Both the position numbers and the translations under genes were made by a program. Shown here piece by piece: positions 54,351 to 63,955 of a DNA stretch of 64,000 nucleotides. The stretch's first letter is position 1. Each line of letters begins with the position of its first letter. The DNA is from Paracoccaceae bacterium (lineage in GTDB: Bacteria > Pseudomonadota > Alphaproteobacteria > Rhodobacterales > Rhodobacteraceae), in the NCBI GenBank assembly GCA_027013095.1, contig JALUYI010000035.1, positions 1 through 64,000 of the forward strand, read 5' to 3'. The notes beneath the pieces are model-generated. The model was given only the letters and a program-made list of their open reading frames with translations, made no database searches and was not told where the DNA came from.

Positions 54351-55130
54351 ATGAATCTTATCGATTCCCTGATCCAGAATTTCGGGATCGCGCCGCTTGT
54401 TGCGTCGTTTTTTATTGCCCTGTTTGCGGCCTTTGTGAAGGGCGCTGTCGGCTTTGCATTGCCGATGATCATGATCGGCGGGCTGGCCTCGTTCATGCCT
54501 GCGGATATGGCTGTGGCCGGTTTGTTGTTACCGACATTGGTCACGAATATCTGGCAAACCATGCGCGGCGGGCGCAGTGTTGCGCTGGATGTTTTGCGGC
54601 TTTACTGGCGTTTTAACCTTGTCTTTGCGGTGACGATGATTGCCTCGGCGCAGCTGGTCGTCGTGGTGCCAGATCAGATTCTGTTTGTGGTTCTGGGCGG
54701 GATCATCGCGGTCTTTGGCCTGTTGCAGGTGTTCGGGGTCCGCTTTCGCTTTGACCCGGCATATCGGAACCGTGTCGAGGTTGCTCTTGCCATCGTGTCG
54801 GGGCTGATTGGCGGCCTCAGTGGTGTATGGGGGCCTCCCCTGATCCTCTATTTGCTGGCTCTGAATATCCCCAAGGCCGAGCAGGTCCGCGCCTTGGCGA
54901 TCACCTTTCTGCTTGGCTCGGTCATCCTTGTGGCAGCGCATTTGAAATCCGGGTTGCTGAATGTTCGGACCCTTCCGTTTTCGGCATTTCTGGTTTTGCC
55001 AGCCATTATCGGCATGACCTTGGGCAACAGGGTACATGACCGTCTGGATCAGGAGTTGTTCCGCAAACTGACCCTGCTGGTTTTGGTTATCGCGGGATTG
55101 AATTTGCTGAGACGTGGATTTTTTGGTTAA
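54351..55130 (+). CDS. sulfite exporter TauE/SafE family permease
   Basis: 259 residues from ATG 54351, about eight hydrophobic segments. Signature half motifs FFIALFAAFVKGAVGFALPMIMIGGLASF and GLIGGLSGVWGPPLILYLLAL are typical of TauE/SafE (DUF81). Exports or imports small sulfur-containing or organic anions; substrate unknown. Divergent from mcd. Confidence 0.87.
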   Translation: MNLIDSLIQNFGIAPLVASFFIALFAAFVKGAVGFALPMIMIGGLASFMPADMAVAGLLLPTLVTNIWQTMRGGRSVALDVLRLYWRFNLVFAVTMIASAQLVVVVPDQILFVVLGGIIAVFGLLQVFGVRFRFDPAYRNRVEVALAIVSGLIGGLSGVWGPPLILYLLALNIPKAEQVRALAITFLLGSVILVAAHLKSGLLNVRTLPFSAFLVLPAIIGMTLGNRVHDRLDQELFRKLTLLVLVIAGLNLLRRGFFG

Positions 55131-55156
55131 GGAATTTTCTTGAAAGGAGTTTATTC

Positions 55157-55690
55157 ATGAAAACGGTTTTTGGGGCGGTGATTGCCGTATTGGCGTCATT
55201 CGTCCCGGCGGTTGCACAGCCAAATTTCAACTTTGCCGCCAAGAGGGTTGGTGACGTGACCCGCTGGCAGGCGGACAACGGCAAGACCACGGTGACGTTT
55301 CGCGGCTGCGAGGGAGGGCTTTTTGTGCTTGATTTCCGGCGCGACGCCTCGCGCGGCCAGCCCCTGTCGCTGCGGTTCTGGGCAAATGCGCGCGGTGAGG
55401 CGGTCAAGGCCCGTTTTAACGGGCGAACAATGACCTTCAGCCCCAGCGATTGCTCGTTGACTGTTGGCCGTTGCACCTATGTGGAAACAGATGTCAACGG
55501 ACGCTCACATCACATGACTTGGACCGCCTTGGTCAGGAACGGGTTTTGGCATTACACGCTTTATCGCGGCAACGCCCTTAGCGAGAAAGGCACATTTACC
55601 GTCGATAGATTCGGCTATTATGTGGACCGTGATTATATTTCGTACCAGAATGGCAAGGCGCACCGGCAGTGGTCCCGACGCCTGAGGTAG
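55157..55690 (+). CDS. secreted protein of unknown function
   Basis: 177 residues. Signal peptide MKTVFGAVIAVLASFVPAVAQ; mature part is rich in aromatic and arginine residues with four cysteines (RGCEGG, SDCSLTVGRCTYVE), suggesting disulfides. Basic C-terminus (RQWSRRLR). It lies 26 bases after the permease with RBS AAAGGAG and ends at a strong terminator. No family recognised. Confidence 0.65.
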   Translation: MKTVFGAVIAVLASFVPAVAQPNFNFAAKRVGDVTRWQADNGKTTVTFRGCEGGLFVLDFRRDASRGQPLSLRFWANARGEAVKARFNGRTMTFSPSDCSLTVGRCTYVETDVNGRSHHMTWTALVRNGFWHYTLYRGNALSEKGTFTVDRFGYYVDRDYISYQNGKAHRQWSRRLR

Positions 55691-55700
55691 CCCAATAAAA

Positions 55701-55730
55701 AACGCCCCGATGTGTCCAACGGGGCGTTTT
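55701..55730. terminator. bidirectional terminator (unknown gene / pckA)
   Basis: Stem AACGCCCCG / CGGGGCGTT with a ten-base loop, T-run on the right and A-run on the left. It ends the upstream secreted-protein gene and the leftward pckA gene at once. Confidence 0.9.
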
Positions 55731-55761
55731 CGTCATGTTGTTGTCATGCCGTTCGCGTCGA

Positions 55762-57360
55762 TCAGCCGAGGGCGATGGCCCTGACGTCGTCGTCGATATA
55801 GGCCTCGTACTGGGCAAAGTTTTCGGCGAACATCGACACCAGCTTTGCCGCGTCCCGGTCATAGCTGTCGGGATTGTCCCATGTGCGGCGCGGGTCCAGC
55901 AGGATGTCGGCCACACCGTCAACCGAGACCGGAACCTCAAAGCCGAAATTCGGGTCCTTGCGGAACTCACCCGAGTTCAGTGAACCGTCAAGTGCGGCGG
56001 CCAGTAACGCCCGTGTTGCCTTGATCGGCATGCGCGAGCCGGTGCCATAGGCGCCCCCTGTCCAGCCGGTATTGACCAGCCAACAGGTGGCGCCGGATTT
56101 GGCGATCCGATCCCGCAGGAGGTTGCCGTAAACCTCGGGACGGCGCGGCATGAAGGGCGCGCCAAAACAGGTTGAAAACGTCGGCTGAGGCTCATCGATC
56201 CCCTGTTCGGTTCCCGCTACTTTTGAGGTAAAGCCGCTGAGGAAATGATACATCGCCTGCGCCGGTGTCAGGCGCGAAATCGGTGGCAGCACGCCAAAGG
56301 CATCGCATGTCAGCATGATGATATTGCGTGGCTGCCCGCCCAGCGAACTTTCGCTTGCGTTTGAAATATAGTTCAGCGGATAGGCACAACGGGTGTTGGC
56401 GGTCAGGCTGTCGTCCTCAAAGTCGATCACGAGGGTCTCGGGATCAAACACCATGTTTTCCACCACCGAACTGAATTTATGCGTGGTGGCGTAGATTTCC
56501 GGTTCCGCCTCGGGCGACAGGTTGATTGTCTTGGCATAGCACCCGCCCTCGAAATTAAAGGTGCCACGGTCCGACCAGCCATGCTCATCATCGCCGATCA
56601 GAACGCGTGAGGGGTCCGCCGACAGGGTGGTTTTTCCGGTGCCGGACAGGCCAAAGAAAATGGCGGTGTCGGCGGGGCGATCTATGGCGTGATTGGCCGA
56701 GCAATGCATCGGCATGATGCCTTTTTCGGGCAGCAGGTAATTCAGGATCGTGAACACCGATTTCTTGATTTCGCCCGCATAGGCCGAGTTCGCGATCAGG
56801 ACCAGTTTCTTGTCGAAATTCAGCGCGATCACGGTTTCGCTGCGGCAGCCGTGGCGCGCCGGATCGGCCTTGAAGCTGGGGCAGGAAATGATGGTAAATT
56901 GTGCGGTAAAGTGATCCAGCTCATGGCGTTCGGGGCGGCGCAGCATGTGACGGATGAACAGGCTCTGCCAGGCCAGCTCGGTGATGACGCGGGTGTCCAG
57001 ACGATGGGCGGGATCGGCGCCGCCAAAGAGGTCCTGCACGAACACATCCTTGCCGGCGAGATGGGCAATCATGTCCGATTGAAGCCGGTCAAATGCATCC
57101 GCGTCCATCGGCGGGTTGTTTTCCCACCAAATATTTCCTTCGACCGAGGGCGTTTTCACGACGAATTTGTCCTTGGCCGAGCGGCCCGTGTGTTGGCCGG
57201 TTGCGACCATCAGCGCGCCGCCAAGCCCAAGCGTGCCTTCGCCGCGCTCGAGCGCCGCCTGCACGAGGGCAGGCTCCAGAAGGTTGTAATATGCGTTTGA
57301 AACACCAGTGATGCCCATCGCGTCCAGCGTATGGGCCGGGTTTACCCGTCCTGTCGTCAT
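55762..57360 (-). CDS. pckA: phosphoenolpyruvate carboxykinase (ATP)
   Basis: 532 residues. Converts oxaloacetate and ATP to PEP, the first gluconeogenic step. The kinase loop [26 protein letters not shown] and [29 protein letters not shown] are typical; also [26 protein letters not shown] near the C-terminus. The start ATG 57360 has GGAGCG and a leader hairpin. Divergent from chvI; in alphaproteobacteria pckA beside chvI-chvG is a familiar arrangement. Confidence 0.96.
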   Translation of the reverse strand: MTTGRVNPAHTLDAMGITGVSNAYYNLLEPALVQAALERGEGTLGLGGALMVATGQHTGRSAKDKFVVKTPSVEGNIWWENNPPMDADAFDRLQSDMIAHLAGKDVFVQDLFGGADPAHRLDTRVITELAWQSLFIRHMLRRPERHELDHFTAQFTIISCPSFKADPARHGCRSETVIALNFDKKLVLIANSAYAGEIKKSVFTILNYLLPEKGIMPMHCSANHAIDRPADTAIFFGLSGTGKTTLSADPSRVLIGDDEHGWSDRGTFNFEGGCYAKTINLSPEAEPEIYATTHKFSSVVENMVFDPETLVIDFEDDSLTANTRCAYPLNYISNASESSLGGQPRNIIMLTCDAFGVLPPISRLTPAQAMYHFLSGFTSKVAGTEQGIDEPQPTFSTCFGAPFMPRRPEVYGNLLRDRIAKSGATCWLVNTGWTGGAYGTGSRMPIKATRALLAAALDGSLNSGEFRKDPNFGFEVPVSVDGVADILLDPRRTWDNPDSYDRDAAKLVSMFAENFAQYEAYIDDDVRAIALG

Positions 57361-57690
57361 TTTTTCGCTCCGAAAACGCGGGGAAGATCATGCCCCGCAT
57401 GAAAGTTATCCTGTCACCCCGCGGCACGAGGGGAGAGTTTCGCGCCGGGACCGTGCCCCCTGACCGGGAACGCGGTCTGTATACCATGAGATACCGTAGG
57501 GGAAAGGGGCGACTTTGGCGCGGCCGGGTGAAAAACACGGCAAAATCCGCGACAAATTAGTCATATATTATCGATTTGCGCGTTTGTTTGTCGGTAACCG
57601 GGCGCGGTCACAGCACTTAACAGTTGATTCCAAGGGTCATTACAAGGAAAATGCCGGAAAAATATAACTGGGCAGTAAAGGGGCAAGCGA
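57361..57690. other. 330-base divergent pckA-chvI regulatory region
   Basis: Contains the pckA leader hairpin (57378-57398), an AT-rich patch near 57560-57575 (TAGTCATATATTATCG) that may be a promoter, and GGTATC/GGTATAC short repeats near 57480-57495. No ORF is convincing. Both promoters should lie here. Confidence 0.6.
57378..57398 (-). promoter_or_regulatory. hairpin in pckA leader
   Basis: Minus-strand stem GCGGGG / CCCCGC with a nine-base loop lies 18 bases before the pckA ATG, just ahead of the GGAGCG ribosome site. It may affect translation or RNA stability. Confidence 0.45.
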
Positions 57691-58392
57691 ATGTCAACAG
57701 TCGCTTTGGTGGACGATGACAGGAATATCCTGACATCCGTCTCAATGACTCTGGAGGCAGAGGGTTACAACGTTGTCACCTACAATGACGGTCAGGCGGC
57801 CCTCGACGGGTTCGGTCAGAAGTTTCCCGATATCGCGGTTCTGGATATCAAGATGCCGCGGATGGATGGCATGGACCTGTTGCATCGTATCCGGCAGAAA
57901 TCCGATATGCCGGTGATTTTTCTGACCTCCAAGGATGACGAGATCGACGAGGTTCTGGGCCTCAGGATGGGGGCGGATGATTATGTGCGCAAACCGTTTT
58001 CGCAGCGGCTGCTGGTTGAACGCATCCGCGCCATTCTGCGTCGACAGGAGGCCTTGGCCTCGGACAAGGGCGACGAGCCGCTGGAAAGCAAGCTGATCGA
58101 GCGCGGCTCGCTGGTCATGGACCCGCTGCGCCACTCGGTCACCTGGAAGGGCAAGAGCGTCAGCCTGACGGTGACCGAATTCTTGCTATTGCAAGCACTG
58201 GCCTCGCGCCCCGGTTTTGTAAAAAGCCGCGATCAGTTGATGGATGTTGCTTATGACGATCAGGTCTACGTGGATGACCGGACAATAGACAGCCATATCA
58301 AACGGTTGCGCAAGAAAATGCGCAGCGTGGACAAGGATTTTGCATCTATCGAAACCCTGTACGGAATTGGTTACAGGTATACCGAGGCATGA
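57691..58392 (+). CDS. chvI: response regulator ChvI
   Basis: 233 residues, OmpR family. Receiver domain with phospho-acceptor D52 ([13 protein letters not shown]), conserved T and K (TSKDDE), then a winged-helix effector domain ending [19 protein letters not shown]...[15 protein letters not shown]. Acts with ChvG in acid and envelope stress and succinoglycan-type control in rhizobia. It overlaps chvG by 4 bases. Confidence 0.95.
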   Translation: MSTVALVDDDRNILTSVSMTLEAEGYNVVTYNDGQAALDGFGQKFPDIAVLDIKMPRMDGMDLLHRIRQKSDMPVIFLTSKDDEIDEVLGLRMGADDYVRKPFSQRLLVERIRAILRRQEALASDKGDEPLESKLIERGSLVMDPLRHSVTWKGKSVSLTVTEFLLLQALASRPGFVKSRDQLMDVAYDDQVYVDDRTIDSHIKRLRKKMRSVDKDFASIETLYGIGYRYTEA

Positions 58393-60119
58393 AAATTGTG
58401 TCGAAATCCGACGCAGAGACACATGAGACCGCCGCCGACCCCGACATAATCCTTGGGGCCGATTGGGATGAGCGCGCCCGTCAGGACGATCAGGCCGAAG
58501 ACGAGATCCCCCACGAAAAAAGAGGCTGGATCCTGCTCAACCGATCACCGCTGGCGCGCAAGATCATGACCTTCAATCTGCTTGCGCTGGTGGTTTTGGT
58601 GGGCGGGGTGCTATACCTCAACCAGTTTCGTGAAGGTCTGGTGGGGCAGCGCGAAAAAAGCCTTGTGACCGAGGCCCGTCTGATTGCCCGAATTCTTGAG
58701 GCACGCCTGCCGCAAACAGGGTCAAACCCGGCCTCGGATGTCGTGGCGGCCAGCAGGGGCGCCCTCAGCGGGTTGGATCTGCCACGCGGCATCAAGATGT
58801 TCATCTACAACAACAATGAGGATCTGGTGGCCGGTACTTCGGGCCGCCTGCCGTCAGAGCACGGGGCGCGGGCAAATGCGTCGTCAGGTGCCCCTTATGG
58901 CACGTTCATTACCGGTATGCTGAACAGCCTGTGGGAAAAAGCGGCGAATTTTCTGGGCCGCAGAAACACCGAAAAGGTGGTCAGCGATAAGGATCTTGCC
59001 ACTCAGGTCGTCCCCTTTGCCCTTGTGGGCAAGACCAAAAGCAAGAGCGTCAGCGACCCCAATGGCGACCTCCTGTTTGCCGTTTCGACCCCGATCAGGC
59101 GGGGCGGACAGGTGGTCGGAGCGCTGGTTCTGACAACCGCGGCCGGCGAGATCAACGAAATGGCCCGCACCGAGCGCGAGCAGGTGCTGCAGATGTTCGT
59201 CATTGCGATACTGGTGTCCATCGGCCTGTCGCTGGTTCTGGCGGGCACGATTGCCAATCCTCTGCGCGACCTGGCCGAGGCGGCCGAAGTGGGCAAGGTG
59301 AAAAACGCCCGCCGGATGCGCCCGGGGCGAATTCGCATTCCCGACATGACCGGCCGACCCGATGAGATCGGGCGCTTGTCCGGCGCGCTTCGGGACATGA
59401 TCTCGGCACTCTATGACCGCATCGAATCGAACGAACATTTTGCCGCGGATGTGGCGCATGAGCTGAAAAACCCACTCTCCTCACTGCGCGCGGCAGTGGA
59501 TACGCTGAAATCCTCGAAAAACGACGTTCACCGGGCCAAGCTGCTGAGTGTGATCGAGGACGACGTCCGGCGTATGGATCGGCTGGTCTCGGATATCTCG
59601 AACGCGTCGCGTCTGGACAGCGAACTGGTCAAGGAGGAAATGAAATCCTTTGACCTGATCATGATGCTGAAAAATATTGTTGCCTTTCACGAACAGGAGG
59701 CAACCGAGATGGGGATCGAGTTTATCGCCGATCTTCCGGATCGACCGATCCTTGTGCGCGGGCTGGAATCCCGCCTGGCACAGGTTTTCGTCAATCTTCT
59801 GACCAACGCCATCTCGTTTTGTGAAGAGGGCGATGCCCTCAGGATCTGGGCCCGTCGGCGTGAAAACCGCGTGCTTGTGGTGGTCGAGGATACCGGGGTC
59901 GGCATTCCCGAGGATGCCCTGACCAAGATTTTCCAGCGATTTTACTCTGACCGGCCGGAGGGTGATTTCGGCAAGCATTCGGGCCTTGGCCTAGCAATTT
60001 CGCGCCAGATCGTCGAGGCGCATGGCGGGGTGATCTGGGCCGAAAATATCCGCCCGACCAGTGACGATGTCACGTCCGAGCCTCTGGGTGCCCGATTCGT
60101 GGTCGGCCTTCCGATCTGA
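58389..60119 (+). CDS. chvG: sensor histidine kinase ChvG
   Basis: 576 residues. Two membrane helices (LNRS...[19 protein letters not shown] near 58-76, [18 protein letters not shown] near 265) enclose a periplasmic sensor domain. Phospho-acceptor H357 in [20 protein letters not shown]; ATPase motifs [28 protein letters not shown] and [16 protein letters not shown]. The start region has an acidic leader before the first helix. Stop overlaps hprK by one base. Confidence 0.94.
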   Translation: MKIVSKSDAETHETAADPDIILGADWDERARQDDQAEDEIPHEKRGWILLNRSPLARKIMTFNLLALVVLVGGVLYLNQFREGLVGQREKSLVTEARLIARILEARLPQTGSNPASDVVAASRGALSGLDLPRGIKMFIYNNNEDLVAGTSGRLPSEHGARANASSGAPYGTFITGMLNSLWEKAANFLGRRNTEKVVSDKDLATQVVPFALVGKTKSKSVSDPNGDLLFAVSTPIRRGGQVVGALVLTTAAGEINEMARTEREQVLQMFVIAILVSIGLSLVLAGTIANPLRDLAEAAEVGKVKNARRMRPGRIRIPDMTGRPDEIGRLSGALRDMISALYDRIESNEHFAADVAHELKNPLSSLRAAVDTLKSSKNDVHRAKLLSVIEDDVRRMDRLVSDISNASRLDSELVKEEMKSFDLIMMLKNIVAFHEQEATEMGIEFIADLPDRPILVRGLESRLAQVFVNLLTNAISFCEEGDALRIWARRRENRVLVVVEDTGVGIPEDALTKIFQRFYSDRPEGDFGKHSGLGLAISRQIVEAHGGVIWAENIRPTSDDVTSEPLGARFVVGLPI

Positions 60120-60574
60120 TGACTGGCCGCCTGACAGGCCCCTTGACGGCTGCGGGCGCGCGCGACTGCCTGCACGCCAGTTCAGTTGCGTTGAATGGAG
60201 CAGCGGTCCTGTTGCTGGGGCCGTCGGGGGCGGGAAAATCGGCGCTGGCGCTTGATCTGATGTCGCGCGGCGCGGCGTTGGTGTCCGATGACCAGACAAT
60301 CGTTTTTCGGCAGGGCGCTACCCTGTTTGCCGATGCACCCGCGGCGATACGCGGGCAGATCGAGGCGCGCGGCATCGGTCTTATCGCGGCCCAGCCTGCG
60401 GGCGCGACGCCGGTAGCTCTGGCCGTCGATCTGGAGCGGGCCGAGGCCGAACGATTGCCGCCGGCTCGCACGCTTGTGATCCTCGGCGTCAAAATTCAGT
60501 TGATCTGCGGTCGCGGGACTGTCAACCTTGCACCGGCAATCCTGCAATATCTGAAATCGGGTCGGGTCGGTTAG
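60119..60574 (+). CDS. hprK: short HPr kinase/phosphorylase
   Basis: 151 residues; ATP-dependent phosphorylation of HPr at the serine site. It has only the C-terminal kinase domain, without the N-terminal half of Gram-positive HprK, as is normal in alphaproteobacteria. Walker A GPSGAGKSA (34-41 with K40), LVSDDQ, and a signature-like QIEARGIGLI. Cotranscribed with chvG and with rapZ, EIIA and HPr downstream. Confidence 0.92.
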   Translation: MTGRLTGPLTAAGARDCLHASSVALNGAAVLLLGPSGAGKSALALDLMSRGAALVSDDQTIVFRQGATLFADAPAAIRGQIEARGIGLIAAQPAGATPVALAVDLERAEAERLPPARTLVILGVKIQLICGRGTVNLAPAILQYLKSGRVG

Positions 60575-61498
60575 ATGTCTGCTGAAAAGCCAAAAAATTA
60601 CCGCCATATGTTCAAGGTGGTTCTGGTCACCGGCCCGTCTGGGGCGGGACGATCGACAGCCATCAATGCGCTTGAGGATTTCGGGTTCGAGGCCATCGAC
60701 AACATGCCGCTGACCCTGTTGCCGCGCCTGTTGGCCGGCCCGCCGATGACGCGCCATCTGGCACTGGGCGTAGATGTGCGCAACCGGGACTTTGGAACCG
60801 ACAGCCTGATCGAAGTGGTAAATATCATCGCCCGGGATACGGCATTCGATTGTTCACTGGTCTATCTGGATTGCGCCAGCGATGTTCTGCAACGGCGCTT
60901 TTCGGAAACGCGCCGCCGTCATCCTCTGGCGCCGGACGTTTCGCCGCTGGTCGGGATCGAGCGCGAGACCGACCTGATCCGCCCCCTCAGGGATCGGGCC
61001 GATATATTGATCGACACCAGCGACATGGCCCCTCAGGATCTCAGGGCCGAACTGGCGCGATGGTTTTTCAGCGAACCGGGTCAGGGCATGGCGCTTGAGG
61101 TGCAGTCCTTTTCCTATAAGCGCGGGCTGCCGCACGGTCTGGACATGGTGCTGGATTGCCGCTTTTTGCGCAACCCGCATTGGCAGGAGACGCTGCGGGA
61201 GTTGGACGGCCGCGATTCCGATGTGGCCACCTATATTCAGGCGGATCCGAGGTTTGACGACTTTCTTGCGCGTTCACTCGGACTGATGGAAACCCTTCTG
61301 CCTGCCTATCGGGATGAGGGAAAATCCTATTTCACCCTCGGCCTTGGATGTACCGGCGGGCAACACCGTTCAGTTTTTGTCGCCGAGGCCTTGGCAAAGG
61401 GGCTTGCGCAGCAGGGCTGGCAGGTGTCTATTCGCCACCGGGAATTGGAACGGCGTGCGGGGGGGCGCGCAGAGGCGCCAGTAGGAAGAAACGCTTGA
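60575..61498 (+). CDS. rapZ: RapZ-family nucleotide-binding protein
   Basis: 307 residues. The Walker A region reads GPSGAGRST, with arginine at the usual lysine; EAIDNMPLTLLPRL, VDVRNRDF and LGLGCTGGQHRSVFVAEALA are the family hallmarks. In E. coli RapZ controls GlmS by RNA decay and binds the PTS; here it sits among PTS genes. Starts at ATG 60575 right after the hprK stop. Confidence 0.93.
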   Translation: MSAEKPKNYRHMFKVVLVTGPSGAGRSTAINALEDFGFEAIDNMPLTLLPRLLAGPPMTRHLALGVDVRNRDFGTDSLIEVVNIIARDTAFDCSLVYLDCASDVLQRRFSETRRRHPLAPDVSPLVGIERETDLIRPLRDRADILIDTSDMAPQDLRAELARWFFSEPGQGMALEVQSFSYKRGLPHGLDMVLDCRFLRNPHWQETLRELDGRDSDVATYIQADPRFDDFLARSLGLMETLLPAYRDEGKSYFTLGLGCTGGQHRSVFVAEALAKGLAQQGWQVSIRHRELERRAGGRAEAPVGRNA

Positions 61499-61884
61499 TT
61501 GGTATTGTGATTGTCGCCCATGGTGGTCTGGCCCGAGAGTATCTGGCAGCGATGGAGCATGTGGTGGGCAGGCAGAGCGGTGTTCGTGCGGTCTCGATCG
61601 AGGCGGACCACGACCGCGATCAGAAAAAAGCCGAGATTTTACACGCTGCGGATTCCGTTGATGCCGGTCAGGGGGTCGTGATCGTGACCGACATGTTCGG
61701 CGGCACCCCCTCAAACCTGTCTTTGCCTGCCTGTCGAAACCCGGACCGCAAGGTCCTTTACGGTGCGAACCTGCCGCTATTGGTCAAGCTGGCAAAAAAT
61801 CGCTATGCGCCGGTGGAAGAGGCCGTCAGGGTGGCCCGAGAAGCCGGGCGTAAATACATCGATTTCTGTAATGGACAGGCCTAG
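61495..61884 (+). CDS. PTS EIIA, mannose family
   Basis: 129 residues from TTG 61495, overlapping the rapZ stop (TTGA). Phospho-acceptor His9 in IGIVIVAHGGLAREYL; FGGTPSNLSL and YGANLPLLVKL complete the EIIA-Man fold. No EIIB, EIIC or EIID genes are near, so it likely serves regulation, not sugar uptake. Phosphorylated by HPr; unphosphorylated form may act on partners such as ChvG/ChvI. Confidence 0.92.
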   Translation: MIGIVIVAHGGLAREYLAAMEHVVGRQSGVRAVSIEADHDRDQKKAEILHAADSVDAGQGVVIVTDMFGGTPSNLSLPACRNPDRKVLYGANLPLLVKLAKNRYAPVEEAVRVAREAGRKYIDFCNGQA

Positions 61885-61888
61885 CTTC

Positions 61889-62167
61889 ATGGATGAGCAT
61901 ATCGAGCGGGTATTCCCGATCATCAATGTTAAAGGGCTGCACGCGCGGGCCTCGGCGCGATTTGTCGAGACGGTGGAAAAGTTTGACGCCGATGTCTGGG
62001 TCAGCCGCGACGGGATGACGGTTTCGGGTGACTCGATCATGGGGCTATTGATGCTGGCGGCCTCCAAGGGTACAGAGATCGTGGTCAAAGCCAGAGGGGC
62101 CGAGGCTGAAGGCCTTGCAGATGCCCTTGAATTGTTGGTCAAGAACCGCTTCGGTGAAGAGGCCTGA
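61889..62167 (+). CDS. HPr phosphocarrier protein
   Basis: 92 residues from ATG 61889; ATG 61871 is possible. Catalytic His18 in NVKGLHARASARFVE and the serine site near S49 in GDSIMGLLMLAASKG, so both PEP-dependent and HprK-dependent phosphorylation are possible. Just downstream of EIIA; EI is not in the window. Confidence 0.93.
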   Translation: MDEHIERVFPIINVKGLHARASARFVETVEKFDADVWVSRDGMTVSGDSIMGLLMLAASKGTEIVVKARGAEAEGLADALELLVKNRFGEEA

Positions 62168-62210
62168 AACCATCGCGCCGAGAGTCGCGCTTCGAAAAGG
62201 ATTGTTCCCG

Positions 62211-63065
62211 GTGCCAGACGATGTCTCCCCCTTGGATGATCGGCCCTATGACGGCCGAAACCTGTCTTATGCGGGGACATTCACAAATCCGTTCAAGGCC
62301 AACACGATCCGCCTGATCGAGATGCTGACCGGCAAGCTGACGCTGCTGCGCCTCGTGCGAAAATTCGAGGCGGCCGGTCCGGTGGATAACCAGCATTTCT
62401 GGAAACGCGCCATTGATTTGCTGGGGATCGATCTGCAAACCCCTGAGTCAGAGATTGCAAACATCCCCGAAAAAGGCCCTGTGGTGATCGTTGCGAACCA
62501 TCCTTGCGGGCTGGTTGACGGGATGATCCTTGCGGAACTGGTCGGGCGCGTGCGTCAGGATTTCAAGATACTGACCCGCTCCTTGCTGACAAATGTGCCG
62601 ATTATCCAGTATCACATGCTACCGGTCGCCTTTCCGCACGAACCGAACTCGGTGCGCATGAATCTGGCTATGCGCAAGGTTGCAATGCAGCATCTAGCCG
62701 ATGGCGGTGCGATCATTCTGTTTCCGGCGGGTCAGGTGGCCACCTCGCCCGGATGGTTCGATGCGGCGGTCGAGGCGGACTGGCTGCCCTTTACCGCCAA
62801 GATGATCCTGAAAAGCAAGGCTCGCGTCGTGCCGATTTTTTTCCCCGGCCAGAACAGCCGCTGGTTTCATCTGGCCAACAAACTGTCGGTGACAATCCGG
62901 CAGGGGCTGTTGCTGCATGAGATTGCCTACACGATGAACAAGCCGCAAAAGCCGATTATCGGAGCGCCGATCGAGCGTGACGAGATCGACCTCTGGGCCA
63001 AGGATCCACGCGGGTTCATGGCCGACCTTCGCAGGCGGACCCTTAGTCTAGGGAAAAAGGGCTGA
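62211..63065 (+). CDS. lysophospholipid acyltransferase family protein
   Basis: 284 residues from GTG 62211 (AAAAGGA about 10 bases upstream). PlsC-type motifs: VVIVANHPCGLVDGMIL, ILFPAGQVATSPGWFD and RVVPIFFPG. The family includes hemolysin-like acyltransferases for lysophospholipids or ornithine lipids (OlsA). It follows HPr by 43 bases, in the same direction. Could act in envelope remodelling. Confidence 0.85.
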   Translation: MPDDVSPLDDRPYDGRNLSYAGTFTNPFKANTIRLIEMLTGKLTLLRLVRKFEAAGPVDNQHFWKRAIDLLGIDLQTPESEIANIPEKGPVVIVANHPCGLVDGMILAELVGRVRQDFKILTRSLLTNVPIIQYHMLPVAFPHEPNSVRMNLAMRKVAMQHLADGGAIILFPAGQVATSPGWFDAAVEADWLPFTAKMILKSKARVVPIFFPGQNSRWFHLANKLSVTIRQGLLLHEIAYTMNKPQKPIIGAPIERDEIDLWAKDPRGFMADLRRRTLSLGKKG

Positions 63066-63079
63066 TCAAGACGCCCCCC

Positions 63080-63955
63080 TCAGCGGGTCGGGACCGGCTC
63101 ATCCCCACGGTAATCGTAAAAGCCGCGCCCGACTTTGCGCCCGTACCAACCTGCCTCGACGTATTTGGTCAACAGCGGGCAGGGCCGGTATTTGGTGTCG
63201 GCAAGGCCTTCGTGCAGCACGTTCATGATTGCAAGGCACGTGTCCAACCCGATGAAATCTGCCAGTTCGAGCGGCCCCATCGGGTGATGTGCGCCCAGCT
63301 TCATCGAAGTGTCGATTCCCTTGACTGTGCCGACGCCCTCGTAAAGGGTGTAGATTGCCTCGTTGATCATCGGCATCAGGATTCGGTTCACGATAAAGGC
63401 TGGAAAATCCTCGGCTGACGTGGACACCTTTCCCAGCCGTTTGACGACTTCTTTCAAGGCGTCAAAGGTGGGCTCATCGGTTGCGATGCCGCGGATCAGT
63501 TCGACCAGTTCCATCACCGGCACCGGGTTCATGAAATGAACGCCCATGAACCGTTCCGGCCGGTCGGTGCGGCTGGCCAGCCGGGTGATCGAGATCGAGG
63601 ACGTGTTTGACGCCAGAATGGTCTCGGGTTTCAGATGTGGCAGCAACGCGTCGAAAATGGATTGCTTGACGGTTTCCTTTTCAGTTGCCGCCTCGATGAT
63701 CAGGTCGCTCTGCCCCAGATCGGACAGGGTTTCGGTGGTGGTGATGCGTTCCAGGGCCGCATTCATCTGTTCTTCGGTGATCTTGTTGCGGCTGACCTGC
63801 CGGGTCATGTTGCCGGTGATGGTTTTGATCCCGGCGCTCAGTGCCTCGGTGGAAATGTCGTTCAGCAGGACGTCAAATCCGGCCAGCGCAAAGACATGAG
63901 CGATCCCGTTTCCCATTTGACCCGCGCCCACAATTCCGACGGTCCTGATTTGCAT
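63080..63955 (-). CDS. hbd: 3-hydroxybutyryl-CoA dehydrogenase
   Basis: 291 residues. NAD(P)-binding GIVGAGQMGNGIAHVFALAGFDV, active-site HFMNPVPVMELVELIRG and the catalytic serine/histidine/asparagine set (SNTSSISITRLA, GVHFMNP) and FPAFIVNRILMPMINEAIYTLYEGVGT. Oxidises 3-hydroxybutyryl-CoA or works in reverse in C2/PHB metabolism. Its promoter lies beyond 63956, partly outside the window. Confidence 0.94.
   Translation of the reverse strand: MQIRTVGIVGAGQMGNGIAHVFALAGFDVLLNDISTEALSAGIKTITGNMTRQVSRNKITEEQMNAALERITTTETLSDLGQSDLIIEAATEKETVKQSIFDALLPHLKPETILASNTSSISITRLASRTDRPERFMGVHFMNPVPVMELVELIRGIATDEPTFDALKEVVKRLGKVSTSAEDFPAFIVNRILMPMINEAIYTLYEGVGTVKGIDTSMKLGAHHPMGPLELADFIGLDTCLAIMNVLHEGLADTKYRPCPLLTKYVEAGWYGRKVGRGFYDYRGDEPVPTR

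Noticed and set aside
60119-62167. A complete sugar PTS
   Set aside because: No EI, EIIB, EIIC or EIID genes are present; only HprK, EIIA and HPr.
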